From positions 682,001-746,000 of the forward strand of contig ML978134.1 in assembly GCA_010015805.1 (NCBI GenBank): 64,000 bases of DNA, read 5' to 3'. Below the pieces are notes generated by a model. The model was not told where the DNA came from. It did not search any database and was given only the letters and a program-made list of their open reading frames with translations. The stretch is from Rhizodiscina lignyota. Lineage: Eukaryota; Ascomycota; Dothideomycetes; Aulographales; Rhizodiscinaceae. The translations under genes and the position numbers were made by a program. Below are positions 12,738-23,693 of the stretch, one piece after another; position 1 is the stretch's first letter; every line of letters begins with the position of its first letter.

Positions 12738-14769
12738 TCAAATAATCTGCACCGTTCTCCACCCCCACCCTCCACTCTCACAATCGTCTAGTGCATGATG
12801 TTCTATAATGAAACCAACTCCAACTCTTCTATAACATCCGGCTACCGAAGGCCGAAGAATCAAACAATAAGCGCTAGGCTGTCCTTGCCTGCTGCGCGGT
12901 ACAACTCGACCGAACCTGTGTCTCTTCATTAACAGACACACTGCGGGCGTATTCGCATTTCTTTCCTCAGCAAGATCGAAGATAATGGTGAGTTTCGTGT
13001 CCTCGCTCAGCGTTACCTTTATTTCACAGTCCTTGACTCTCAGCCCGTCACCGAGAATCTTCACCGTGTCGACTTTGCGTCCTTGATCAAACACAATCTC
13101 CTGGCAGAGCGCATCTAAGGTTATATTCCCGCCTAGAACCGGAACTGTGGAGTCATCTACGCTCGCGCTCTTCAATGTCACAAGCTCTTCGACGTCGGAC
13201 CCCTCATGTCGCCATCTGTGAGTTTCTACAGTGCCATCATACGCAGCCCAGCTCCAAGATGGAGTTCCGGAACCCTCCAAGGCGACGAACCCATTCATCT
13301 CACTCTTCGAGATATCGGCGTAAACTACTAGACTCCGGCGCCAGAGTAGGCCATTGACGATATCGCTTTTCCATAGTCCCGCGAGATACGTGTCCCCTGT
13401 CAGTCTGCGGACTTCCTGGGCAATAGCCGAGATCGCGAGGAGTTTGTCGGTCGCCGGATAAGTCAATTGCTTCCTGGAATACTCGTCTACGAGGTGGTAC
13501 CAATTTGACTTGCGGATTAAAGACTGCACTTCATTGGTCGACTTTCCCTTGCTTGTACGCCTGCTTGCCATTATCTGCTGTTGTCCATGATAAAGAGTCT
13601 GGACCTGGGGTTTAAACGCCCCGATTATCGAGTCCTCGCGACGCCATCCCTTTCGGCAGCTCCATATCATGTTATTGACGCCATAGTACAGTATTCTCCT
13701 CGATAGTTGTAACTCTTGGAAGACCCAGGCTCTTCGGTTCAGGGGGGCATTTTGAATCTCGTCTTCGAAAGACTGGACCCTTTTCCGAAGGTAGAGATTG
13801 AATGGAGGCTCGCCCAACTGAACGTAATGCAGCCCGGCTTGCCTCTCGCGAAGGAACTCTTCCTGGGAATTGGTGGACGACGGGCCTGCTATAGTAAGAT
13901 AGCCATTTGCAAAGATCCCAGCCATCCTGCTCAGCTCCGTTTTCAAATCTCCTGGCGAATCTTGGATAACACAGAGAGAGTCAATCCACAGGTAGCGAAT
14001 GCCCAAAGCTTGGGCCACTTGTACCGCATTTCGAAACGTTGGACTGAGCGATGAGATTGGAACACCTTGCTGCATTAGCGCAAGAGTGTCTCCGGTGGTT
14101 GTCGTTCTTTCCACCTGGCCCCAGCAGTGGCTGAGGGTAGCATATTTGCCCCTCATGTCTGCCACCATACAAGAGTCAATCAGACACACTGTCCCGTTTC
14201 CATCAGTAGGAAAGACGTCTAGAAGCCTAGATGGTAAGAGACTGTGTTCCGAACTGCCGCAGAGTGTATGGGACGTCCCGCATTCTTCGATCCAGGCTTT
14301 CGCCATCTCCACCGAGGACTCTGACAACGGATGTGCTGGAACGCCGTACCACATGGTCCACGTACCACAGTCCGCACCGGGCATATCTTCAGGGGTTAGT
14401 ATGTTATTGCCTCTACACAGGGTTCACATCGATCGTACCTCGCATGGTGAAGAACTCCAGATTTACTTTCAATAGGCTTTTAGATTCCCAACCTTGAGGA
14501 TTAAGATATACATAGGCGCCACCGCCCTCCACCCCACCTCCCCTCCACCACCTAAGATACACAGGCGCTGCGTTTACAGTGGCTAATTCATACTTGTGAA
14601 ACTCCGCCTTCGACTCCAGGTAATACGTAAGAAGGGCACAGCATCGGCAGCCTGCTTTCGCTGACGCCTTCATCTGCTTGAACGACGATTTGAACGGATC
14701 GAGGAACGTCTGATATTTCCCCGTCGAGGGTTCTGGAACGCATATTGTCTTGCACGATTCGCAGAGCAT
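12738..14769 (-). CDS. Heterokaryon incompatibility (HET) domain protein
   Basis: Exons 14769..14439 and 14386..12738 encode 659 residues; the 52-nt intron has a GTACGA donor, an ACTAAC branch and an AAG acceptor. Exon 1 carries the Cys-rich N-terminal section seen in many HET proteins (LCESCK, then KAGCRCCALL). Exon 2 carries the HET domain core: YATLSHCWG (about residue 192), YLWIDSLCVIQDS (about 242) and RRAWVFQEL (about 333). The C-terminal ~300 residues are of the variable kind usual for this family, including a TPSWSWAAYDG block. HET proteins mediate non-self recognition and cell death on fusion of incompatible hyphae, but most family members are untested. No NACHT or repeat domain is attached. 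The partner gene, if any, is not evident in the window. Confidence 0.92.
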
Positions 14770-15648
14770 CGTCGTTCAGTTCCATGAGTAATTCGGACGC
14801 ATGAGACCCCGTGTTGAATGAGCGGATGGATGACCCAGGAAAGCTCAATCGCCTTCGAGATGTATGTCAATGAGCTGTTCCAAACACAAATATTGAGCCA
14901 AATGGCTTAACAAAATCAAAGGTACCTCCTCGTTCTCCGCTCGAGCATCAAAAAAAAGACGAAAGAAATCGGTGAGTTTGCGCTAATTGTGTGATTGAGT
15001 CCGCAGAGTGCATGAGGCTGAGCGCTGTGGCGCTGCTAGTAAATACTTCAGGACGAAGGAAAAGATTTACAATATCAGCCTCGCTAATTGAAGCCATGGT
15101 TTTGCACTGATGGAAACGCTGTAGGTTTTCGGTGTCGAGGCTAAAAAGATAGGTTTTGCTGTTCACTCTCCCCAGGTTTATGCAGCGTGATGTGGTGCAA
15201 CTACGCATTTGGACACCGCAGGAGCCGCCTTAATCACCCCTCTAATCTTATACAAATACACCGGACTTCACAATTGATAATATTTAATTAGCCGTCAGTA
15301 TTTTTGTTGTGGATTTCTGGATTGGTCTGAAGCATCACTTACTGCACAATGGACAAGTCCCATTATAATTAGGAATCGGCACCCCACTCGCTGCCGAGCA
15401 AATTCATTATGTATTACAATAGCCAAGGGCGTTGAGAAGCGCTGCCTAAACTTTCAATTTTGCAGGCGACGAGTAACAGGCCTATAGCAACAAGAGGCGA
15501 AGTGAATCCTCAAGACATGACGCCCAGCTCCAGTCACAAGTATTGTTCGAGAGTCTTCCATTATGGGACCTCCTCAGCCACGGCATCAAAGCCAAATCGA
15601 CCATGAGAGTTGAATCTAAAAGGGGTCATCCCCTCTCCTATTCGCCGC
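14770..15648. other. Intergenic between HET and adenylation genes
   Basis: The stretch holds the HET-gene promoter and the adenylation-gene 3' region. A minus-strand frame at 14948..15208 (86 codons) has no recognisable domain and is not called. The AT-rich stretch around 15240-15420 looks non-coding. Confidence 0.4.
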
Positions 15649-17402
15649 CTAGTTCTTCAATTGCCAGTTCTCCCCATAGATAGAATAGACCGCATCAATC
15701 TCCTCTTTATACATATTCAACGTCCTCCCTCTAATGACAGTCTCCTTACTCGCCCGCTCAAACGGCTTTGCCTTTTTCCCGATAATCAACATCTCCTTCC
15801 TCACGAGCGCGTGTTTCGGCGCGGCCGCGTTCGCTTCCTCGACCGTCGGCCAGATCTCCTCCAACGCCTCCTCACTCGACATCTCCGGGTCGACCAGCTC
15901 GATCAGCAGCGCTGCGCATGGCCGCTGGATGCCCACCATAACGGCCGCGCGGACGAGCTTGTTGCCCATGATGTGCTCCTCGTACGCCAGCGGGCTGTAC
16001 TTGGCCGCGTTGGCAAAGGCGATCAGGTCGTCGGTGCGGCCGACGTATTTGTAGAAGCCGGACTTCGAGGGGTCCGGGTGCCGCTCGAACAGGTCGCTGG
16101 TGCGGTACTCGCTGATGTCCGGGAACATGCTGAAGATGGCGTTGATTTCGTTCTCGGGGTTGCGCACGATGACCTGTTCGTAGTTGCCTGGTGATTGCTC
16201 GTGGAACTCGACGCCCTTGTGCTCCGGGGAGAAGTGGAAGTAGTCCCATAAATCGCGCTCCTCGGGGCCGTTCATGAGTTGGAGACCCTGGCAGTAGCAC
16301 TCCGTGCTGGCGATGAAGGTTTGGAGGGTGACGTATTTTGAGACGCGGTCACCGGATGCCTTGTCGACGGAACCTATCAACAAATGAGTAAAGGAACACT
16401 TGAGCTGAGGTGTGTGACCTAGTTTGGTCGAACAATAAAGTTGTCATGTGCACAGGGTTCTGGGAGCCACATACCTCCTCCAAACATCACCCACTTCTGA
16501 GTCCCAAGCAACTTCAGATCCTCCTCTGACCTAGACATATCCATAACGATAATCGGGTTTGCCAGAGTCTGCTCGACGTTCGCATATTTCAGCACCTGCC
16601 TTGCCGTATCTCCAAACGGCGGGATAAGAGCAGGCCCGCAGACGTATATCAATTTGCCGATGATCGTCGCGCCGAGACCAGCCATGAGTAGGCCGGCAGA
16701 ATGCCACGGCGGCACGCCGATATACGATCTGTGATGACCCATTATGACGCTCGGGATGGTGGCTCTGCCGTCCACAGGCGGCACAAAGCCTTGACTGGTG
16801 CCGATGTTGCACCACTCGGTGGACAGATACCGGGGTTTCGGCATGCCGGTGCTGCCAGAGGTGTGGATTATGGCGAGCGGCATGTCTTTGATCTCGTCAT
16901 AAGTCTTCGTGTAGGGGTAGGACTTGGGTTCCGGGCCGCTCTCGTCAAGGACATCTGCCAGACTGGGTAGCTGGAAGGTCTGCATCTCCCTATCACCAGT
17001 GACGGCTTTCGGCGGTATCTCTTTCGTATGAAGGAGTACGTTGCTGTTGGTCCTCTCAAAGAGATTCAAATGCATCGCCTCCGTGTTCCGAGGTGCCGAC
17101 CAGAGTCCAACATGTCCGAGTTTGAGGAGCGCGAGACACACAAGAATCGGGGCTGGATCGATCCTCGCAGTGACGTTGGCGACGACGTTGGATCCGTCGC
17201 TGCGGCCGATGCGCGGCTCCAGGAACTCGCAGAAACGGTTCACGGCGCGTGCGCCTTGCGCGAAGCTGACGTCTCTCCATCCTTTCGAGAGCTCGTTGTC
17301 GTCTATAGGCAGGGAGAACCAGGGGCGGTCCGGCGTCTCTCGCGCGATCTCGTCGACGCGAGAGGGGAAAACGACATTCGGGATTTGAGTCGGATGCGCC
17401 AT
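15649..17402 (-). CDS. Free-standing NRPS-like adenylation (AMP-binding) protein
   Basis: Exons 17402..16475 and 16373..15649 give 550 residues; the 101-nt intron (GTATGT...GATAG) splits a Gly codon in the MFGGG motif. The phosphate-binding A3 loop reads HTSGSTGMPKP; later cores are YRTSDLFERHPD and YKYVGRTDD (A7/A8) and the C-terminal Lys motif SKETVIRGRT (A10). The order and wording match the adenylation part of fungal NRPS-like carboxylate reductases and alpha-keto-acid enzymes. These normally continue into a carrier domain and a reductase or thioesterase, but here the frame stops at EEIDAVYSIYG, just where the carrier domain should begin, and none follows downstream. The protein may activate an acid and hand it to another protein or to CoA, or it may be a truncated relic. 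The substrate is unknown and no cluster partner is adjacent. Confidence 0.88.
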
Positions 17403-18139
17403 CGTGCTGCTGCGAGTAAAGTATCTGGTTGCGGAGAGGAATTTTTGAGAATCATTTTCAGTGGTCTTTTTGTAGAAGGATGAAATATCATGCGTTTGGC
17501 AGCGCCACTACGCGAGCTGACTACCGGGACCCTCAGTTGCTGACATGAAGCTAAGAAACGCGGAGCTAACGGTGTAAGCCCCAGTAGGGTTGGGTGCCCT
17601 GACCACCCCAAGCACAAACCGAAGCAACCAAGGTTATTGGCTCGTCAGACCTAATACACATGAAGAATGACAATTTTAGGTTAAGGTGGAGGCAAAGAAA
17701 TGAACTTCCAGAACATGAGAAGAGAGACAGGAATGTTCCACGTTAGCGGGTGACGAGGCAACCAACTTTCTCACCGTCTATTCGTGTGAGAAGAATAGAC
17801 TTGCGAATTCTTGACCAATTGGGGGACCAAACGTCTGAAGTATTAGTCAGATTAGAAGTATGTCTGGCGACTTTTCGTCGACATCTGTATGAAAATGCTC
17901 GCAGTTATCAGTACACGTTCGCGGAAGTTCCGCTCATACGACGGTACATTCCCACTTCCGTTCCGAATGATTCGCCAACGGTGGGTGCTGCAGTGTATTA
18001 ATTAATGCCGGTTTGTTTCACCGAACGTTTTGACGTAAGATTAGATGTACACCTCCCTCTTTCGAATTCCGGTTCGCCGTGCCAACTCTCGCGCGATTCG
18101 GGGCGCGATCACGCCCTTATGCCGACGAGGGCCGTGTTA
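17403..18139. other. Intergenic between adenylation gene and UBTD-like gene
   Basis: No gene is recognised. The stretch contains the promoter of the adenylation gene (minus strand) and the 3' region of the UBTD-like gene. Confidence 0.45.
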
Positions 18140-19936
18140 TCATGGCGGTTGAAATACGAGCGCGTTTATAACGTGGCCTTCTCGCCAGCCTTGCGTCGCT
18201 AATGACATGGAAGGATCCAGCATCTTTCCAAGGTATGCGAACTTGACGCGCGATCGAGGAGGCAACTGCGACGGCCAAAGTAAGCATAAAAGCATAAACG
18301 AGGCCACAAGCATGTTGCATGTGCGCTGGATATATAGCATATAGCTCGGGCAAGCCGAGATCAAATCATGCAAAGCCGAAAGAGGGATAAGGTCCGAGGC
18401 GGCAAATAAAACCCAGATACGACAACCGGCAAGGAAGAGCTTCAGATATCAATACGAAAGGGAAAGACAGCTCTCATCACTGTTAATGTGAAAAGTGCAT
18501 CCAACTGTGGATGACAGGAAGCAGAAAATATATATCAAAGGGAAAACGTTAGGCTTGCGGAAATGATGGAAATCCAAAAATGGTGTGAGCAGCCGTTGTG
18601 TCACGTCTGACTGAACTCTACAAATCAAAATCCACGATTCCAGATTTTGACCAGGACACCGGATGGCAAGGGAAACTCGAAAATGGGAAATATCACTCAC
18701 CTCTGCGCTTTCCTTCACCCTCCTCCTCAGCATCACCACATTTTCCTCCAATCCCATCCTGACCACGACGTCCGTCCCACGATCGCTCAGTCTCGCCCTG
18801 ACCTTCACGATCCTGCCCACATCTACCTCGCGGCCTTTGCCCTTCTCCTTACTCAACATGATATCATCGTCATCCTCATCACTATAACCCTCTTCCCTCT
18901 CCGCCTCTTGCCCTCCCGCCCCGCCTTCCCGCGGCGTCTCACCGGCATTGTGCCCATCCTCCACCACGCCCTCGGGATCTGCCATGACCCAGAGCGGGAC
19001 CTGATACCGCTCTCCCAACTCATCGTAGACTCCGCCATCTTTCTGCTTGTCTCCGGCCCTCCGCCTCCACCCCCTCACGCGCTCGCGCTCCACCTCGCCA
19101 CCGTCCGCACCAGCAGCCCACACTTCGCCGGTTGGGCACGTCAGCCCGGCGGCGTCCAACACTGCCTGTGCGGCTTCGAGGTCCTGCTGCCGCAAGCTCT
19201 CGCAGATGAGCTTCACTGCAGCCCAGACCTCGGCGCGGCCGGACCATCGGGTGTCGAAGAAGGCTGCGCGCTCGCGCTCTAGCTGTGATCGTGTGACTCG
19301 AGGTGTAGACGTCAAGAGAGAAGTAGCTGCGTGTATGATATCGGGATCTTCGCCTTGCGGGGCGACTGAGGAGCGGCGGTTTTGCGGATGCGGATGGGAT
19401 GTCTGATGTTGTAGGGTTGGCGGGAGAGCGATGCGCTGGCCTGACTGTGGGAGTTTGAGTGGACGATTAGGGATGTCGGGCGACGGTGGGACTACGGCCT
19501 CTGCTGTACCGTCTCCGGTCTGTGAAGGTGTGCCAGCGCCTGCTTTGCGTTCTGCCTCATGATGTGTAGATATCCGCGGACTGTCTGATGATGTGTATAC
19601 GTTTGGCCGTGAACTTGCTGGGCCTGGTGCCGCGTGTGTAGTCAGGCCTGCCGTCGCACTTGCATTTGCAGAGGAGTGGTTCGTAATGACCCTTGTGTTG
19701 GGAATTGGGGCATTCGGGTCATCGTATGGGGAGTCGTGGGGAGAGGAAGGAGAGGTTGGTGTCGACGCGCAGCAACCCTATAGCAGTAATCTCGTCAACT
19801 ACAAGCCGAACAATGATTCTTGTTGTGGATGTATGATGTTGGAAGTGATTTGAGCTTGCGTGGACTCGACGACTCGAGGCACATCCAAGCGCTCTTTTGC
19901 CCCACTGACGGAGCAAGAAATGATCAAACTCACCAT
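18140..19936 (-). CDS. UBTD-like protein: ubiquitin-binding N-domain plus C-terminal ubiquitin-like domain
   Basis: Exons are 19936..19934 (only the ATG), 19777..18701 and 18265..18140, giving 401 residues. Intron 1 (156 nt, GTGAGT...TATAG) starts directly after the ATG, so translation begins M|GCC, a myristoylation Gly followed by two palmitoylatable Cys. A disordered Ser/Pro-rich region runs to about residue 155. Then comes the DC-UbP/UBTD2-type domain (TRSQLERERAAFFDTR at about 162, then VYDELGERYQVPLWVMADPE). An acidic linker (DEDDDD) precedes the ubiquitin-like fold from about residue 323, which is completed only by the last exon (SRVKFAYLGKML ... GHVINALVFQ). Intron 2 is long (435 nt). 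Animal UBTD proteins link to E2/E3 enzymes; the fungal role is unstudied as far as I know. Membrane tethering is an inference from the N-terminus. Confidence 0.9.
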
Positions 19937-21476
19937 GGCTCATCCTCGCTGGTCACTACCAGCTTCCAGCATGCCCCGTTGCTTTTGAAGATATGTCGTT
20001 ACGTCGTAGGCGTTCGCAGTCTTATCACAGCTGGTGAGAGGGTGCAGTCCCTCGGCAAGCCCGCAACAGCTGTGGGACCCGATTTTCTAAAATTGGCGGC
20101 GCGATCTAGATCAGGCGTTCGCATCCAACAGCTCGAGTGTGGGAGGGAGAATAAGAGATCCAAGAGGAGAGCTATATGTATCACAAGATGACGAAGCTTG
20201 AGCTCGAGCGAACAGTGAAAAGAGCGTTTTCGGCCAGCGAACGCTCGCATACAACGCATAAGGTGTTTAGCTGGAGCTAGGACTGCGGGCAGCGGTCATT
20301 TGAACACCCACCCTGCCCTTGCTCCGCTGCGCTTTGCGAGTCACGAATGGCTGCAGACGGCGAAAGCTTGCTTCGGTGGAAGGGCAGCAGAAGGGTCCGA
20401 ATTGATCGGCGCGTCCTTTTCGTGCAGCATCTCGTTCGCGGCTCTCTCGGCGGCACTTGCTCGAATTGCGATCCACGTGCTCCTTTGCCAGATACGTACC
20501 TTTGGCCTGCGAAAATGCCCTCAGTCTATTGAAGTTTATTCCCATTGCCAAAGCTACGCAAATTGTGTAACCAGTTCGTTTGGAGAGCGTGCTGGATACT
20601 GGGCACCAGTGTTATCTCGCAATGCAATGCGACTCGGCTAGACAGAGACGATGACTGTGACAAATCAAGAAACCAACGCATCCTCTGGAAGCGGAAGTGC
20701 CTTCTCCAGGATAGTCATAAATGCAGCCTAGATAGACCTCCAGTGCACCTGACAAGACGTATTGCGTTCATCATGTTCTTTCAATTCTACTGGATGATCT
20801 CGCTCTTAAATGCCGCATCACTGCCAAATGACGACGTAGACCACAACGGGAGGGTGTGAAGAATCTCAGTCATCTTATCTAGAGTAGAAAACGGAACACG
20901 TTCTATTAATTATTAAGCTATTCGAATTTCTGTGCCATTGGCCGTAACTTCTCAACTTCCGCTCCGTCCATCGCTCGCACTGATAGGTGCTGACAGACTC
21001 CCCTAGTAACCAAGCAAACCTCCAGACAAAAAAACAGAGACAAAGCTGCATGGGTATCAAAAGACAAGCGAGAGATATGCTGTGTTGGGTATTGGGTATC
21101 CTGCATGGGGTATATTTGGGTATCATCGACCGTTTTGTTTTTTGAATTTTGAGCTGAGGGTATACGCGCAAGTGAACCACAAGCACAAGCGACATGAGAA
21201 AGCCAAAAGAGACAAGACAATGTTGCAATCTGTTCGAAAGGAAAGCGTGATCGATGTATGCGTTGCGCGTTGCGGTCAAACGAGGTCGTTCCATGGGAAA
21301 CTGGTGTGAAGAGAGGTTGTTGAGAGAAGACAGCAACCATAGCAAAGAGCCGCCGTAGAGTTGCTCGTACAGAAGTGCGAGGTCCGAGGTTCGACGAGGC
21401 AAGGCCAACACAACTTCTCTGAACGTCCACATCATCAACACAAGCTTCGCCCGACTGAGAACTGACACGGAGATGT
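19937..21476. other. Intergenic between UBTD-like promoter and PH-protein 3' end
   Basis: Both flanking genes are on the minus strand. No coding region is supported; overlapping open frames in 20875..21583 have no family resemblance. The right part likely carries the PH-gene 3' UTR. Confidence 0.45.
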
Positions 21477-23693
21477 TTACGCCGTAGCAGAGACAGCAGG
21501 CGTGGCAGCGGGTGGCTGGCCAACCTGGACGGCCTCAGGCACAACATCTCCAATGCTGTTCTGCGGCTTGGTCTCGGTCTCATCGCTCATCTGCTTGGAT
21601 CCGGTATCCTTGGGCTCCTCGATCTTCGGGGCCTCGTCAGAGACCTTGGTCTCCTCGTCGACCTTTGCGGGAGCAGAGGCCTTCTTGCCCTCCTTCTGGC
21701 CCTTGATGAGCTTGCTGGGGTTGCGGAAGATGCCACCAAACTTCTGAGAAGGGCCCTCCTTCTGTTCGCCCTCGGCCTTGTCCTTCTTGACGGTGCCAAG
21801 GTTGCCGAAGAATGAGGTGCGGCGCGGCTTGTCAGCCTGCTCTTCCTTCTTCTCAACTGACTTGTCGACGCCGTTGGCCTTGGGTTCCTCAACAGCAGCA
21901 GTCTCCTCCGGCTTGGCTTCAGTTTCAGCGACGGGAGCAGCCTCAGTAGCAGCGGCAGGAGTTTCCTCCTTGGCTGGCTCCTTCGTGGCAGGTGGAACTT
22001 CACTGGAAGGAGACCTGATCTTCTCAGCACGACCCTTCAGCTTACCGAAGAAGCTCTCTTTGGGAGTGCTGGAAGACAGCTTCTTCTCTTCCGGCTTCTC
22101 TTCCTTCTTCTCCTCGGCGCCGGGAATGGCCATTGGAGCAGTCTCAGTTGCGGCAGGTTCCTCAATCACAGGAGTCTCAGTTGGAGCAGCAGGAAGATCC
22201 TTGTCTTTGGCAGCTTCGTCCTTGGGGGGAACGGTAGGAGCAACCTCGGATTCCTTCTTCTCGGTAGTAGGGCTACGAACCCCGTCCAAGAACCGGCCAA
22301 AGATCGAGCCACGCTTGCCAGCCTTGCCAGCAGCAGGAGTAGCCTTGGTAAGCTCGTCCTTTGCGTCCTCAGGCTTGTTCTCAGTAGCTGGAGCCTCAGT
22401 TGCAGCGACAGGTTCTTCAACCTTAGGTTCGACAACTGGGGCTGTAGATCTCTTAGCCCAATTTCTTGATGAAGCACGCGCCGGGAACATACCAGATGTC
22501 TCAGCAGGGGCAGCAGCTGCTGCCTCCTCCTTCTTATCCTCCTCCTTGTCAGCCTTCTGCTCTTCCTTCTTTTCCTCTTTCTTCTCCTCAGCGTCCTCCT
22601 TCTTGCCGATGATGTTGCCGAAGATGCTAGTACGCTTGCCACGAGAAACGGAGCGGCTCTTTGGGGCCTTCTTCTCCTTCTTCTCTTCTTCCGGCTTGTC
22701 AAGGGTAGCGCCGTTGGCGGGCTTGTCAGTGCTCTCCTTGGGGGTCTCTGTCTTGGCAGCGGTGGTCGCGCCAGTAGCAGCAAGTCCGGCCGTGACAGGC
22801 TTGTCTAGACGTACAGTCAGCATTTAAGATATGGTATGACGTATGGTACCTTATTCTGGGGCCATAAGATAAATGAGGTCTTACTAAGGTGTGTCATGGT
22901 ATCCTTGTACTCAGAGCTGTTCTGAACCTCCTCTTTCATGCTCTTGGCCTCATCAACGATGGTCTTGAGAGCGGCAACCCAGCCAGAGCGCTCGTCGGCA
23001 GTCTTGGTGTGGAAGACATGCTTCGCACCGTCAAGCTTGAAGGAGAATTCGTTCATGCCGTGGGACTCGACAACGTCAGAAGCATCGGCCTGCAAGGGGT
23101 AAAAATTAGCGACTGCAATTTATCTTTCGATAAGCCGACATACCAAGAGAAGAACACCAGCCGGGCTGGCCTTGTCATCGGCATTCTTGACAAAGTAAAG
23201 AAGACCCTTGCCAGTCTTGCTCGACCAGGCGGCAGCAGGGTGGGAGATCTTGGGCTTCTCGCCACGGAGGTAGGTGTTGAGGTTTTGCGTGGTGATCGGG
23301 GCTTCCTCGCCGAACCAGAAGTATCGCTTCTTTGGGCCTTGGAACACAGCCCTGACGGTGAAGAACCTCCTGATTAGCATAAAACGCGTTACTATTAAAA
23401 GTCTTCTTGCCGTGAACTCACTTGATGCTGCCCTCAATGCCAGACTGGTGGACCTGATAGCTCAGCGGGCCCTTGTAGATTGGCTCAGCCGGCTTCTTGT
23501 CCTCTTTCTTCTCAGCAGCCGGAGCAGATGTCTCGGTGGCCTCCACAGGAGCGTCGGTAGTGGCCTCGGTTGTAGGAGCGTCAGTGGTAACAGCTGGAGC
23601 CTCTGTGGACTCGACAGCAGGAGCAGGAGTTGACTCCACAGCTGGAACAGCCGGGGCCTCGATGGTGGTGGGCTTGGTTTCTTCGGTAGACAT
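21477..23693 (-). CDS. PH-domain protein (Meu6-like) with long charged repeat tail
   Basis: Exons 23693..23422, 23369..23144, 23089..22885 and 22804..21477 encode 676 residues; three introns (52, 54 and 80 nt) use GTGAGT, GTATGT and GTAAGA donors. The last intron boundary is the least certain. An acidic Thr/Ala/Pro-rich start is followed by a PH-like domain, about residues 75-240: KKRYFWFGEE, then GKGLLYFV, FSFKLDGAKHVFHT and the closing helix ERSGWVAALKTIV. This resembles the PH domain of fission yeast Meu6 and its common filamentous-fungal homologues. The rest is a low-complexity Lys/Glu/Ala/Pro tail with four spaced basic motifs (KRTSIFG, KRGSIFG, KESFFGK, RRTSFFG). Likely a membrane- or cortex-associated adaptor; enzymatic function is not expected. 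The CT-rich region just upstream (about 23900-24060, minus-strand sense) looks like a strong fungal promoter. Confidence 0.88.

Noticed and set aside
14948-15208. Small minus-strand frame between HET and adenylation genes
   Set aside because: 86 codons, no domain, and AT-rich surroundings; insufficient support for a gene.
15610-16194. Plus-strand open frame of 194 codons opposite the adenylation gene
   Set aside because: Antisense shadow in GC-rich coding DNA; the minus strand carries clear A7-A10 motifs.
21778-22827. Long plus-strand open frame (349 codons) opposite the PH-protein tail
   Set aside because: It is Ser/Ala/Leu low-complexity and arises from the complement of the Lys/Glu/Ala/Pro-rich tail; it has no domain and no splice structure of its own.
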